Origin: Bradyrhizobium sp. 195
Lineage (GTDB): Bacteria; Pseudomonadota; Alphaproteobacteria; Rhizobiales; Xanthobacteraceae
Direction of reading: 5' to 3'
DNA: 64,000 nucleotides
Assembly: GCF_023101665.1 (NCBI RefSeq)
Contig: NZ_CP082161.1
Coordinates: forward strand, 62,001-126,000
Shown: in pieces, positions 9,131 through 18,326 of the stretch
Layout: every line of letters starts with the position of its first letter
How positions within the stretch are numbered: the stretch's first letter is position 1
Program-made: the position numbers and the translations under genes
Notes under the pieces: generated by a model
What the model was told of the DNA's origin: nothing
The model's input: only the letters and a program-made list of their open reading frames with translations
Database searches by the model: none

Positions 9131-9243
9131 CTCCATTCGTCATTCCGGGGCGCGCCTCTTGGCGCGAGCCCGGAATCCATACTCCCGATCGTGGTTATCG
9201 ATTCCGGGCTCACGCTTCGCGTGCCCCGGAATGACGAATGGAG
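9131..9243. repeat. Palindromic repeat family D, full copy
   Basis: A long perfect-arm dyad: ctccattcgtcattccgggg at the left pairs with ccccggaatgacgaatggag at the right. Inner arms are gcgcgcctcttggcgcg and cacgcttcgcgtg. It lies between convergent genes and could end both transcripts. A partial copy lies at 57571-57610. Confidence 0.88.
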
Positions 9244-9258
9244 AGCGTTGTCGCGCCG

Positions 9259-10056
9259 CTACCGCTTCGACGGATTCACGATCGGCTTGCGCTGTGCCAG
9301 TGCCGCCACCGTCGCGGTGCCGATCGGACCTTGTTCGTCGTAGAGCCAGCATTCGCCGATCGCGACGCCGTCGGTGGCGTGATGATTCACCACCTCGAAG
9401 CCGATCCAGCTCGTCACCGGCAGACGGTGCAGATAGATCGTCACGTCGCTGTTGATGTAGCCGAGCCCCTTGTCGCCGGCATTCGCAAACGGGCTGGTGA
9501 AATCGGCGCCGGTGGCGACATGGACGAACGGCGTCATCGGCACGCCCTCAACGAGTTCGCGCACCTCGCTCATCCATAGTCGGCGCGGACCGAGCGAGCC
9601 CATATGGCCGACGATCGGCCGCGTCGTCCATTTGCCGTTCATGCCGAGCCTGGGATCGGTGGGCTTGGGAATATCGGCCGGCTTCGGCGCATCCCAGTTC
9701 GGCGGCGACCAGACGTTACCGTCCGGGTTTTGCGTCCGCCGCAACAGCTGGCACGAGGCGCGCGCCATGCTGACGCCGCCGGAGACGAACTCCGCTTCCA
9801 CCACGCGGATGCGCAGGCCGTCTCGCACCAGGCGCGTCGTCACCTCGATCGGCTTGTCGATGGTCGGCAGCCGAAACATGTCGACGGTGAGCCGCGCCGG
9901 CACGAATTCAGACCCGGAATGGCGCTCCTCGATGGCGAAGCCGAGCAGGCCGATGATGACGCGCCCGTGCAGTGATGTCGGATCCCATGGACCGTTGGCC
10001 ACTTCCGTCGGATGGAATGTGTCGCCGTCGCGGGTGAAGAAAGGCATGTTTGTCAT
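9259..10056 (-). CDS. Acyl-CoA thioesterase-like (double hotdog) protein
   Basis: A 265-aa protein beginning MTNMPFFTRDGDTFHPTEVA. It looks like the thioesterase-like superfamily with two hotdog repeats. The N-terminal half has VANGPWDPTSLHGRVIIGLL, FVPARLTVDMFRLPTIDKPIEVTTRLVRDG and FVSGGVSMARASCQLLR; the C-terminal half has TGADFTSPFANAGDKGLGYINSD and HHATDGVAIGECWLYDEQGPIGTATV, which matches the TesB-type active-site end (Asp/Thr/Gln region). Probable function is hydrolysis of acyl-CoA; the substrate is unknown. The start could also be ATG 10047, three residues later; neither has a clear ribosome binding site. Confidence 0.78.
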   Translation of the reverse strand: MTNMPFFTRDGDTFHPTEVANGPWDPTSLHGRVIIGLLGFAIEERHSGSEFVPARLTVDMFRLPTIDKPIEVTTRLVRDGLRIRVVEAEFVSGGVSMARASCQLLRRTQNPDGNVWSPPNWDAPKPADIPKPTDPRLGMNGKWTTRPIVGHMGSLGPRRLWMSEVRELVEGVPMTPFVHVATGADFTSPFANAGDKGLGYINSDVTIYLHRLPVTSWIGFEVVNHHATDGVAIGECWLYDEQGPIGTATVAALAQRKPIVNPSKR

Positions 10057-10126
10057 GCGCGCGAGATTGCGGGAATGAGGGGGAAAATCAAGTGTGGTGA
10101 GGTGCGCGCACCGTGGCCACAACAAT

Positions 10127-10233
10127 GGTGTCATCGCCCGACTTGATCGGGCGATCCAGTACTCCGAGACGGCAGTGATGGAGTCGATAAGCTGCGGCGT
10201 ACTGGATTCCCCGCCTTCGCGGGGAATGACACC
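10127..10233. repeat. Palindromic repeat family E, long copy
   Basis: Outer arms ggtgtcatcgcccg and cggggaatgacacc and inner arms gatccagtactcc and ggcgtactggattcc form a nested dyad of about 107 bp between the thioesterase and queG genes. Confidence 0.85.
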
Positions 10234-10238
10234 GAGAG

Positions 10239-11414
10239 TTAGGAGGCGGCGCGCCACTCCTCACACACGGTCGCGTCGGACTCTGCGCTCAAAGCAGAGC
10301 TCTTCATCTCCGCAAACTCTTCCCGCGACATCAACTGCCCCAGCGCCCACACCGCGGCCCCGCGCAGCAGTGGGCTCGCATCATCGAGCAATCGCCGCGC
10401 CTCTTCAGCCAGCGTCGCATCGCCGGAATTGCCGATCGCGATCAGCACGTTCCGCAAAAAGCGATCGCGGCCGATGCGCTTGACCGGCGATTTCGTGAAC
10501 AGCGCGCGAAACGCGGCGTCGTCGAGCCGTGCCAGCTCCGCAAGTTCAGGCGCGCGCAATTCGTCGCGCGCGGCAAGCTTGGCCTCGCGTCCTTCCTGCG
10601 CGAACTTGTTCCAGGGACACGCCGCAAGGCAGTCGTCGCAGCCGTAGATGCGGTTGCCGATGGCTTTGCGAAACTCGCGCGGGATCGGCCCCTTGTTCTC
10701 GATGGTCAGGTACGAGATGCAGCGCCGCGCATCGAGCTTGTAGGGCGCGGGAAACGCAGCGGTCGGGCAGATGTCGAGGCAGGCCTGGCACGAGCCGCAA
10801 TGATCGATCTCGGCGTCGTCGCGCGGCAGCTCCAGCGTGGTGTAGATCGCGCCGAGGAACAGCCACGAGCCGAATTCGCGCGAGACGAGGTTGGTGTGCT
10901 TGCCCTGCCAGCCGAGACGCGCGGTTTGCGCCAGCGGCTTCTCCATCACCGCCGCGGTGTCGACGAACACTTTCACGTCCGATGGCGCGGTCGCGACCAG
11001 CCAACGCGCCAGCGCCTTCAGCCGCTTCTTGATGAGGTCGTGATAGTCGTCGCCTTGCGCATAGACCGAGATCGCCGCGCGCGTGCGTTGTTCGAGGGTC
11101 GCGAGTGGATCCTGGTCGGGACCGTAATTGACGCCGAGCATGATCACGCTGCGCACGTCGCTCCACAGCCCACGCGGATCGACGCGGCGCTCCGGCTGAG
11201 CGGCGAGCCAGTCCATGTCGCCGTGACCGCCCGAGGCGATGAATTCGAGAAAATGCGCTCCTGCCTTTTCGATCGTGCCGGGTGCGGTGACGCCGATGCA
11301 GTCGAAGCCGAGCGCAAGCGCTTCGCGCGCAAGCGCCGTTTTCAGTTCAATTGGATCGGAGCTCAGAAATCCAGGTCCACGTAGGTCCGCGACGCCGGCA
11401 CGCCGGCCAGCCAT
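10239..11414 (-). CDS. queG: Epoxyqueuosine reductase
   Basis: QueG reduces epoxyqueuosine in tRNA to queuosine (wobble position of GUN anticodons) with a cobalamin and two [4Fe-4S] clusters. [18 protein letters not shown] and [16 protein letters not shown] supply the eight cluster cysteines; IMLGVNYG and [20 protein letters not shown] are family motifs; the C-terminus has a HEAT-like region ([13 protein letters not shown]). Family homology starts near [16 protein letters not shown]. The only standard start is ATG 11414 (391 aa), which overlaps the upstream GST gene; a CTG at 11366, overlapping that gene's TGA, would give 375 aa. The true start is therefore open. Confidence 0.93.
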   Translation of the reverse strand: MAGRRAGVADLRGPGFLSSDPIELKTALAREALALGFDCIGVTAPGTIEKAGAHFLEFIASGGHGDMDWLAAQPERRVDPRGLWSDVRSVIMLGVNYGPDQDPLATLEQRTRAAISVYAQGDDYHDLIKKRLKALARWLVATAPSDVKVFVDTAAVMEKPLAQTARLGWQGKHTNLVSREFGSWLFLGAIYTTLELPRDDAEIDHCGSCQACLDICPTAAFPAPYKLDARRCISYLTIENKGPIPREFRKAIGNRIYGCDDCLAACPWNKFAQEGREAKLAARDELRAPELAELARLDDAAFRALFTKSPVKRIGRDRFLRNVLIAIGNSGDATLAEEARRLLDDASPLLRGAAVWALGQLMSREEFAEMKSSALSAESDATVCEEWRAAS

Positions 11415-12055
11415 TCGCTCAGCAGCGGACGGAACGACGGACGGGACTTCACCCGCGCGTACCACGCCTTTGCTGCGTCGTCCTCGCTCCATGGCACGTC
11501 GCCCAGATAGTCGATCGCCGAGAGATGCGCCGCGGCGGCGAGGTCCGCGTAAGTGAGCCGGTCGCCGGCGAGGAAATTACGCGTCTGCGCCAGCCAGCCG
11601 ATATAGGCCAGATGATAGCGCACATTGGCCTTGGCGGCGCGCATCACGTCGGCCGAAGGTGGCCCGCCGCCGTTCTCCTCGCTCATGAAGCGCTTGTAGA
11701 TGCGCTCGGTGACGAGAGGGTGCGAGACCTCCTCGAAGAACTTTTCGTTGAACCAGGCCATCAGCCGGCGCACCTCGACGCGCTCGGAGATCGTTTCCGG
11801 CATCAGGCGCTTGGGTCCCATCTCGGCACCATAGGCCTCGTCGACATATTCGGCGATGATCGCCGCGCCCGGGATCGGGGGCTGCTCGTCGTCCACCATC
11901 ACGGGCGTCGTGCCTGCCGCATTGAGCAACAGAAACGCCTCGCGCCGTTCCCAGCTGCGCTCCTCGACCAGCTTCAGGTCGAGCCCGTATTCGCCCGCGA
12001 CCAGGCGGATGAAGCGCGAATGCGGACAGAACGGATGATGAAACAGCGTAAACAT
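11363..12055 (-). CDS. fzlA: GST-fold protein, probable FtsZ-binding regulator FzlA
   Basis: A 230-aa glutathione S-transferase-like protein: the N-terminal thioredoxin domain [20 protein letters not shown] (residues 5-24) and [20 protein letters not shown], and an all-helical C domain. The C-terminal [30 protein letters not shown] and terminal YVDLDF resemble, from memory, the alphaproteobacterial FzlA group rather than detoxifying GSTs. FzlA binds FtsZ and is needed for cell division in Caulobacter. The stop overlaps the start region of queG, so they are cotranscribed; uppP is divergent. If the orthology is wrong, it is simply an uncharacterised GST. Confidence 0.72.
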   Translation of the reverse strand: MFTLFHHPFCPHSRFIRLVAGEYGLDLKLVEERSWERREAFLLLNAAGTTPVMVDDEQPPIPGAAIIAEYVDEAYGAEMGPKRLMPETISERVEVRRLMAWFNEKFFEEVSHPLVTERIYKRFMSEENGGGPPSADVMRAAKANVRYHLAYIGWLAQTRNFLAGDRLTYADLAAAAHLSAIDYLGDVPWSEDDAAKAWYARVKSRPSFRPLLSEWLAGVPASRTYVDLDF

Positions 12056-12224
12056 GAAGCCTTTGACTATTTGATGGTGCTTAAGAATCCATCAATGTTT
12101 GTGCGGCGCCACACTAGTCCTTCAAAACCGCGAAGCAAGGGCGTGATTTCGCATTTTGCGATTGCGGCATGGGGGCGAATAGGCGAGAAGGGCCCCGCTT
12201 TTCTAGCCGAAATGGACCGTAAAT

Positions 12225-13031
12225 ATGTCAGATGCAATACGGGCAGTGATCCTCGGCATCATCGAGGGTGTGACCGAGTTCCTTCCCGTGTCCTCGACCG
12301 GCCACCTCTTGCTTGCGGAACGCTTCTTCCATCTCGGTGAAGGCGCCTTCTGGGATTCCTTTACGGTTCTGATCCAGTTAGGTGCGATCCTCGCGATCGT
12401 CGGACTTTACTTCAAGAAGCTGTGGGATGTCGTGATCGGCTTCTTCACGGGCGATGCTTATGCGCGCCGCTTCGTGATCGGCGTGCTGGTGGCGTTCCTG
12501 CCCGCCGTGATCGTCGGCCTCGTTGCCGGCAAATACATCAAGAGCGTGCTGTTCAATCCCTGGGTCGTTTGCTTCACGCTGATCGTCGGCGGCGCCATCC
12601 TGCTCTGGGTCGACAAGCTCGACCTCAAGCCGCGCGAGCATGACGCCACCCGGTTTCCGCTGCTGATGTATCTCTATATCGGCATCGCGCAGTGCGTAGC
12701 TATGATCCCGGGTGTGTCGCGTTCCGGCGCCAGCATCGTCGCCGCGATGTTCCTGGGCGCCGACAAGCGCGCGGCGGCGGAGTTCTCGTTCTTCCTCGCC
12801 ATCCCCACCATGATCGGCGCGTTCGCCTACGATTTCTACAAGAACCGGTCCGAGATGACGATGGACCATATGGGCATCGTCGCGATCGGCTTCGTGGTGT
12901 CGTTCATCACCGCGATCATCGTGGTCAAGACGTTCCTGGAATACGTCACCCGGCATGGCTTCGTGGTGTTCGCCTGGTGGCGCGTCATCGTCGGCACGCT
13001 CGGCCTGATCGCGCTGGCGCTGGGGCGGTAA
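12225..13031 (+). CDS. uppP: Undecaprenyl-diphosphatase
   Basis: UppP (BacA) dephosphorylates undecaprenyl diphosphate at the inner membrane, recycling the lipid carrier for peptidoglycan and O-antigen. It is 268 aa with about eight hydrophobic segments. Both family motifs are present: EGVTEFLPVSSTGH (residues 14-27) and PGVSRSG (162-168), containing the catalytic Glu, Ser and Arg residues. It is monocistronic and divergent from fzlA/queG, with 169 bp of AT-richer sequence between them that probably holds both promoters. Confidence 0.97.
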   Translation: MSDAIRAVILGIIEGVTEFLPVSSTGHLLLAERFFHLGEGAFWDSFTVLIQLGAILAIVGLYFKKLWDVVIGFFTGDAYARRFVIGVLVAFLPAVIVGLVAGKYIKSVLFNPWVVCFTLIVGGAILLWVDKLDLKPREHDATRFPLLMYLYIGIAQCVAMIPGVSRSGASIVAAMFLGADKRAAAEFSFFLAIPTMIGAFAYDFYKNRSEMTMDHMGIVAIGFVVSFITAIIVVKTFLEYVTRHGFVVFAWWRVIVGTLGLIALALGR

Positions 13032-13042
13032 ATTATCGGTTC

Positions 13043-13129
13043 GTAGCCCGGATGGGGCGCAGCGCAATCCGGGGCCGCTATCACTTGTGGCACGATTCCC
13101 GGATTACGCTGCGCTCCATCCGGGCTACG
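13043..13129. repeat. Palindromic repeat family B, copy 1
   Basis: Arms gtagcccggatggggcgcagcg and cgctgcgctccatccgggctacg are separated by about 40 bp. Related copies lie at 40960-41047 and 49216-49296. Confidence 0.88.
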
Positions 13130-13218
13130 TTCCACCACGCCTTCAACGCAAAATAAGCTTTTGATCGGTAGGCAGTTTCCAAGGCAGGGCGGCGCGCGCC
13201 CGGCACAGGAGCTGAACC

Positions 13219-14544
13219 ATGACCCTCGTCAGCGGCTGGGGGCGCTTCCCGGTCGTCGATAGCGATGTGCTGCGTCCGCGCTCGTTCGCGGCGGTCGGCG
13301 AGGCCGTCTCGTCCGGTACCGTCGCGCGCGGCAACGGCCGCGCCTATGGCGATGCCGCGATCGGCGCCGTCAGGACCGTCGGGATGACCGGCTTCGACCG
13401 CGTCAGGTCGTTCGATCCGGTGACGGGCCGCATCCGCCTGGAGGCCGGCATTCTGCTGTCGGACCTGATCGACACCTTTGGCCCGCGCGGCTTCCTGCCT
13501 TTCGTTGTGCCCGGCACGCGGTTCGTCTCGATCGGCGGCGCCATCGCGGCCGACGTGCACGGCAAGAACCACCATTGCGAAGGCGGCTTCGGCCGCTATG
13601 TCGATAGCCTGTTGCTGCGCACCGGGCAGGGCGAGGTCATCGAGGCCTCGCGCGAACAGAACTCCGAGGCCTTCTTCGCGACCGTCGGCGGCATGGGCCT
13701 GACCGGCATCATCCTGGAAGCGACGATGCGGCTGCGTCCGGTCGAAACCGGGTGGATCCGCGAGCGGGTGATCTCCGCGTCCGATCTCGATGCCGCGATG
13801 CGCGCGCTCGAGGCGAGCGATGAGGCGACCTATTCGGTGGCCTGGATCGACTGCGTGGCACGAGGGCGCGATCTCGGCCGTTCGCTGATCTATCTCGGCG
13901 AGCACGCGGGCAAAGGCGAGCTGCCGGACGGCGCCGATGCATTTCCGGTCGGCAAGGACCCCAGGCTCAGCGTGCCGGTCGATCTGCCGTCAATGGCGCT
14001 GAACCGCACCAGCGTCCGCGCCTTCAACGAGCTCTACTATCGCATGGGCGCGCGGCGCTCCGGCGGCAGCCATGTGGTCTCGCTCTATCCGTATTTCTTT
14101 CCGCTCGACGGCATCGGTGGGTGGAATCGCATCTATGGCAAGCGCGGCTTCCTCCAGCATCAATGCGTGATCCCGGAGCAAGGGGCGGGCGCCGTGCTCG
14201 GCGAGATCCTCGATCGCGTCGCACGGCGCGGCGATGCCTCCTTCCTCGCCGTGCTCAAGAAGCTCGGCCAGGGCGACGGCATCCTGTCGTTCCCGCTGCC
14301 CGGCTACACGCTGGCGCTGGATTTCCCCGTGAAGGGCGACATCCTGAATTTCCTCGACGAGATCGATCGTCTTGTCGTCGCCGCCGGCGGGCGGCTGTAT
14401 CTGGCGAAAGACGCGCGTCAGTCGCGCACGACCTTCGCGGCGGGCTATCCTGCGTTGCAGCGTTTCAACGCGATCCGCAAATCGCTCGATCCCGCCGGCA
14501 ACATCCGATCGAAACTTTCACAGCGTCTGTTCGATGAGGTCTAG
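13219..14544 (+). CDS. DprE1-like FAD-dependent oxidase (decaprenylphosphoryl-ribose 2'-oxidase family)
   Basis: A 441-aa FAD-binding_4 (vanillyl-alcohol oxidase type) protein. The FAD loop is ARGNGRAYGDAA (37-48). The segment PGTRFVSIGGAIAADVHGKN with following HH (98-119) is close to the DprE1 signature, as are LKKLGQGDGILSFPLPGYTL, ALDFP and GGRLYLAKDAR. In mycobacteria DprE1 oxidises polyprenyl-phosphoryl-ribose at C2 as the first half of epimerisation to arabinose. It is followed after 3 bp by a DprE2-like SDR gene, exactly the pairing of that pathway. A decaprenyl substrate is inferred from homology; another polyprenyl-sugar is possible. Confidence 0.85.
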   Translation: MTLVSGWGRFPVVDSDVLRPRSFAAVGEAVSSGTVARGNGRAYGDAAIGAVRTVGMTGFDRVRSFDPVTGRIRLEAGILLSDLIDTFGPRGFLPFVVPGTRFVSIGGAIAADVHGKNHHCEGGFGRYVDSLLLRTGQGEVIEASREQNSEAFFATVGGMGLTGIILEATMRLRPVETGWIRERVISASDLDAAMRALEASDEATYSVAWIDCVARGRDLGRSLIYLGEHAGKGELPDGADAFPVGKDPRLSVPVDLPSMALNRTSVRAFNELYYRMGARRSGGSHVVSLYPYFFPLDGIGGWNRIYGKRGFLQHQCVIPEQGAGAVLGEILDRVARRGDASFLAVLKKLGQGDGILSFPLPGYTLALDFPVKGDILNFLDEIDRLVVAAGGRLYLAKDARQSRTTFAAGYPALQRFNAIRKSLDPAGNIRSKLSQRLFDEV

Positions 14545-14547
14545 GCC

Positions 14548-15288
14548 GTGACGTCACGCAAATCCGCAATTGTGCTCGGTGGCTCCTCCGATATCGGCCG
14601 CGCCGCCGCGCGCGCCTTCGCCAAGGCCGGGTACGATGTCGCCCTCGCAGGCCGCGACGTTGCCGCGCTGGAGCCTGATGCCGCCGATCTGCGCGCGCGC
14701 TATGCCGTGGAAGTCGGTCTCCATAAGTTTGATGTGCTCGACACGGCCTCATTCGATGGCTTCGTCGCCGGTCTGCCGGCATTGCCTGACGTTGTCATTT
14801 CGATTGTCGGCCTGCTCGGCGTACAGCAGGATGCCGAGAGCGATCTCACGCACGCCACCGCGATCATGCGCTCGAACTACGAAGGCCCCGCACTGATCCT
14901 CGGCCTGTTCGCGGAAAAGTTTCTGGCACGCGGCAGCGGCACGCTCGTCGGCGTGTCGTCCGTCGCCGGCGATCGCGGCCGCGCCTCGAACTATGTCTAC
15001 GGCTCGGCCAAGGCAGGCTTCTCCGCGTTCCTCTCCGGCTTGCGCGCCCGTGCCAGCCGTGGCGGCGTGCATGTCGTCACCGTCAAGCCCGGCTTCGTCC
15101 GCACCAGGATGACAGAGGGCATGAAGCTGATCGGCCCGCTCACCGTCGAAGCGCCGGTGGTTGGCGATGCGATCCTCGCCGCCGTCGAGAACAAGACCGA
15201 CGTCGTCTATGTCAGCGGCAAATGGCGCCTGGTGATGCTCATCATCAAGACGCTGCCGGAAGCGGTTTTCAAGAAGCTGAAGTTTTGA
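14548..15288 (+). CDS. DprE2-like SDR reductase (decaprenylphosphoryl-keto-pentose reductase family)
   Basis: A 246-aa short-chain dehydrogenase starting at the GTG at 14548. It has the nucleotide-binding GGSSDIG (11-17), a Ser-Tyr-Lys centre (SSVAGDRG, then YVYGSAKAGFSAFLSGL) and KPGFVRTRMTEGMKL, which is characteristic of the DprE2 group. The C-terminal hydrophobic LVMLIIKTLPEAVFKKLKF may contact the membrane. Predicted role: NAD(P)H reduction of the 2'-keto intermediate made by the upstream oxidase. The genes are 3 bp apart, so they form one operon. Confidence 0.84.
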   Translation: MTSRKSAIVLGGSSDIGRAAARAFAKAGYDVALAGRDVAALEPDAADLRARYAVEVGLHKFDVLDTASFDGFVAGLPALPDVVISIVGLLGVQQDAESDLTHATAIMRSNYEGPALILGLFAEKFLARGSGTLVGVSSVAGDRGRASNYVYGSAKAGFSAFLSGLRARASRGGVHVVTVKPGFVRTRMTEGMKLIGPLTVEAPVVGDAILAAVENKTDVVYVSGKWRLVMLIIKTLPEAVFKKLKF

Positions 15289-15308
15289 GGCTGTCGCCGC
15301 GCTGGAGG

Positions 15309-15433
15309 TGCGCTCCCTCGCCCGCTTGCGGGAGAGGGCAGGGGGAGAGGGTGTCTCCGCGGGCGAGGACCCCCAAGAGGAGAAAGCCCTCATCCGCCGC
15401 TACGCGGCGACCTCTCCCGCAAGCGGGAGAGGT
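15309..15433. repeat. Palindromic repeat family A, copy 4
   Basis: cgctccctcgcccgcttgcgggagaggg...gagagggtgtctccgcg and the inverted half cctctcccgcaagcgggagagg. It lies between the convergent DprE2-like and NDUFA9-like genes. Confidence 0.88.
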
Positions 15434-15441
15434 AAGAGACC

Positions 15442-16407
15442 TCACACGCCCATGCGCTGGAACTGGCCCTGCGGGCGGAAGCGCCAGAGATATTGCGGAG
15501 CGATCGCTTCCAGCGAATCGGGCGTGATGCCAAGCCCTTCCAGCGTCAGGCCGGCTGCCTTCGCCGCCTCCGACACGACATTGTCGCGCTCGAGCATCGT
15601 GACCTGGTCCGGCGTCAGCTTGAACGCCCCCGGCGCAAATTGCAGAAAGTTGGCCTGGAAGCGGGCGAGGCCGAACGACAGCGGCGCCAGCATCGGCTTG
15701 CGATCGGCGATTTCGAGGATGGCCTCGATGATCTCGCGCATGGTCAGCACTTCCGGCCCGCCGAGCTCGTAGGTCGCGCCCGCCTTGGCCTTGCCGTCGA
15801 CGGCATCCGCGATCGCGGTGGCGACGTCGCCGACATAGACCGGCTGCATCTTCGTCTCGCCGCCGATCAGCGGCAGCACCGGCGACATCCGCGCCAGCGC
15901 CGCGAAACGGTTAGTGAACTGGTCCTCGGGGCCGAACATCACGGAGGGGCGGAAGATCGTCGCCGACGGCACCGCGGCCAGGACCGCCGCTTCGCCGGCC
16001 GCCTTGGCCTTGGCATAGCGCGAGGGCGATTCGGCGTCGGCGCCGATCGCGGAGACATGGACCAGGGAGCTATCCGCGGCGGCCGCCGCCTTGGCGACCG
16101 TTTCGGCGCCCCTGGCCTGAACGGCGTCGAACGTCTGCGCGCCGGCTTCAGTGAGGACGCCGACCAGATTGATCACGACATGCGAATCACGCAGCGCCGC
16201 CTCGACCGAGGCCGGATAGCGCAGATTGGCCTGCACGGTGTGGACCTGCCCGACCCGGCCGAGCGGCTGGAGGAATCCGGCCAGTTCCGGCCGCCGGACC
16301 GCGACCCGGACCCGGTAATCGCGCTTGCACAGGGCGCGGACCACGCTGCGGCCCAAAAACCCCGATCCGCCGAAAACCGTGACGAGCGTGTCCAGATTCG
16401 ATGCCAT
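15442..16407 (-). CDS. NDUFA9-like NAD-dependent epimerase/dehydratase family protein
   Basis: A 321-aa extended SDR (Rossmann) protein of the complex I NDUFA9 subunit family: (M)ASNLDTLVTVFGGSGFLGRS gives the GGSGFLG nucleotide-binding loop, followed by VRVAVRRPELAGFL, VVINLVGVLTEAG, the atypical active-site region VHVSAIGADAESPSRYAKAK and FRPSVMFGPEDQFTNRFA. Alphaproteobacterial members are often an assembly or stabilising factor of NADH dehydrogenase, but some bind quinone or lipid intermediates. ATG 16407 is chosen over TTG 16416. It is convergent with the DprE2-like gene. Confidence 0.87.
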   Translation of the reverse strand: MASNLDTLVTVFGGSGFLGRSVVRALCKRDYRVRVAVRRPELAGFLQPLGRVGQVHTVQANLRYPASVEAALRDSHVVINLVGVLTEAGAQTFDAVQARGAETVAKAAAAADSSLVHVSAIGADAESPSRYAKAKAAGEAAVLAAVPSATIFRPSVMFGPEDQFTNRFAALARMSPVLPLIGGETKMQPVYVGDVATAIADAVDGKAKAGATYELGGPEVLTMREIIEAILEIADRKPMLAPLSFGLARFQANFLQFAPGAFKLTPDQVTMLERDNVVSEAAKAAGLTLEGLGITPDSLEAIAPQYLWRFRPQGQFQRMGV

Positions 16408-16557
16408 GGGAGCCAATCCTGCGGAAAAGAGTGCGTCTTGTCAGGCTTGTATCGGGCCGGTTTGCGATGCGCAATCGGCATCCCGAGGGGGCTGCAAGCA
16501 TGAATTGACAACGGCGTCACCGAACCGTAGTAACCGCCTCCGTGCCCCAAACGGCAT

Positions 16558-16644
<87 letters not shown>

Positions 16645-16767
16645 TTTTGCGGAATTTGGCCGCAAAATAGGGGTGCTTCCGATCGTTGAAGATGGCGGCA
16701 CGGGGATCTCTAGATCGCTGTCGCAGCGGTTCTTGGGTACGCCAAATCGCCCCCGCCAGGCCGCCCG

Positions 16768-18039
16768 TCACACGACCCGCTTCCCGGCCCGCGCCGCCAC
16801 TGCCTTCTGCACAAAATACATCATCACCAGCGTGACGAGCGTCGTCGTGACGACGACGTAGCCGATCCGGTCGAAATGGATCAGCGAGCCGTCGGGCGCT
16901 TGCGCGATGATCGCGCCGGCAAGCACCGAGCCGAGGCCGCCGGAGAGCTGCTGGAGCGAGGCGCTGACCGCGCTGAAGGATCCGCGCTGGGTGGGATCGG
17001 GGATCGCCGACATGAGGGCCTGCGACGGGATCATCCGTGAAAAGATGCCGACGAACATCAGCACGTTGACGGTGATCGCCGTCACGAGCGAGACCGGGCC
17101 GAGATGAGTGTAGATCAGCACCATGATGACGGTCATCACACAGCCGAACACGAAGGTCGGGTATTTGCCGAACGCATCGCTCGCCCTGCCGACCATCGGC
17201 CCCGTGACGATGCTGAACAGGCCGGAGACGAGATAGATCGTCGGCAGATGCGTGAGGTCGATGCCGAGATTGTACACGGTGAAGGCACTGGAGAACGGCA
17301 TCAGCATGTAGCCGCCGGTCGCCAGCAAGGTCGTCACGGCAAAGGCCAGCGTATAGCGTGGCTCACCGATCGTCGCGACCAGGTGGCGGAACGGGTTTCT
17401 GTCCTGCCTCAGCTTCAGATGCGCATCGACCGGCTCCATCGCGAACGCGATGATGATGATCGCCACGATCGACACGATGACGATCGCGATGAAGCAGACA
17501 TGCCAGCTCCAGTGATTGGCGAGAAACAGCCCCGCTGGAATGCCCAGCACCTGGCTCGCGGCAAACGCCGTCTGGATGATTCCCATCACGCGGCCGCGCA
17601 GCTGCAGCGGGAATAGATCGGTGATGATGGCGAGCACCACCGAGCCGATCACCCCGCCGAACAATCCGGTCACGATCCGGCCGAGCAGCAGCACGTGGTA
17701 GTTCGGCGCCGCGGCGCACAGCATCGTGCCGAGCGTGAAGCCGACATAGAAGAACAGCAGCAGGCGCTTGCGATCGAAACGATCGGCAAAGCCGGCGGCC
17801 AGCACGCCCGAAATGCCCGCACTGAACGCGTAGGCCGACACCGCGATGCCGAATTGCCCCGCCGTGATGTCGAGCGCGGGCATCAGGATGGCGCCGAGCG
17901 GCGACATGATGATGAAGTCGAGAATGATCGTGAACTGCGTGAACGCGAGCAGCGCAATGAGAAGCGCCTGGTAGCGCGAGAAGCCGCGCGGGCGCTCCGA
18001 TGGATCGTCGATAGGCGCGGCGAGCGTCTGTTCGGTCAT
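16768..18039 (-). CDS. MFS transporter
   Basis: A 423-aa major facilitator with about 12 membrane segments, starting at the ATG at 18039 (MTEQTLAAPIDDPSERPRGF). ADRFDRKRLLLFFYVGFTLG is the A-loop (DRxGRR-like) motif, and IPAGLFLANHWSWHVCF fits the drug:H+ antiporter (DHA1/AraJ-like) group. Probable exporter in the inner membrane; the substrate is unknown. Upstream in-frame codons to 18168 are not supported. It lies between tRNA-Leu and the UbiA-type gene, divergent from the latter, with ~290 bp between starts. Confidence 0.88.
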   Translation of the reverse strand: MTEQTLAAPIDDPSERPRGFSRYQALLIALLAFTQFTIILDFIIMSPLGAILMPALDITAGQFGIAVSAYAFSAGISGVLAAGFADRFDRKRLLLFFYVGFTLGTMLCAAAPNYHVLLLGRIVTGLFGGVIGSVVLAIITDLFPLQLRGRVMGIIQTAFAASQVLGIPAGLFLANHWSWHVCFIAIVIVSIVAIIIIAFAMEPVDAHLKLRQDRNPFRHLVATIGEPRYTLAFAVTTLLATGGYMLMPFSSAFTVYNLGIDLTHLPTIYLVSGLFSIVTGPMVGRASDAFGKYPTFVFGCVMTVIMVLIYTHLGPVSLVTAITVNVLMFVGIFSRMIPSQALMSAIPDPTQRGSFSAVSASLQQLSGGLGSVLAGAIIAQAPDGSLIHFDRIGYVVVTTTLVTLVMMYFVQKAVAARAGKRVV

Positions 18040-18326
18040 TAGGTCTCGATTTCGCCGGGAGCGGGGAGGGAAACTGGCAGATGGGGTGGGCAGGGACGAT
18101 TTCCACCGGCAAGTGGCGCAGATCGCGCCGGAATGTGAAGGCCGCGCGAAATTGTGGGATCCCGGCAACAGCCGGGTAGACCCATTGAGCCCGGTGCTCG
18201 CCGGCCTTTCCCTGCTGCGGCTGAATTAAGCCGCCCTTAGCGAATGCCCCCTAGGCTCGCGGCCGTCCATTTCCCTGCTCCCCGGCTGAATGCCGGTCAT
18301 GTCGAGGTCACGAGAAGCGTTTTCGG

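Noticed and set aside
16645..16767. A prophage or integrative element at tRNA-Leu
   Set aside because: No integrase, no att repeat; the next gene is an MFS transporter and the region is core-like.
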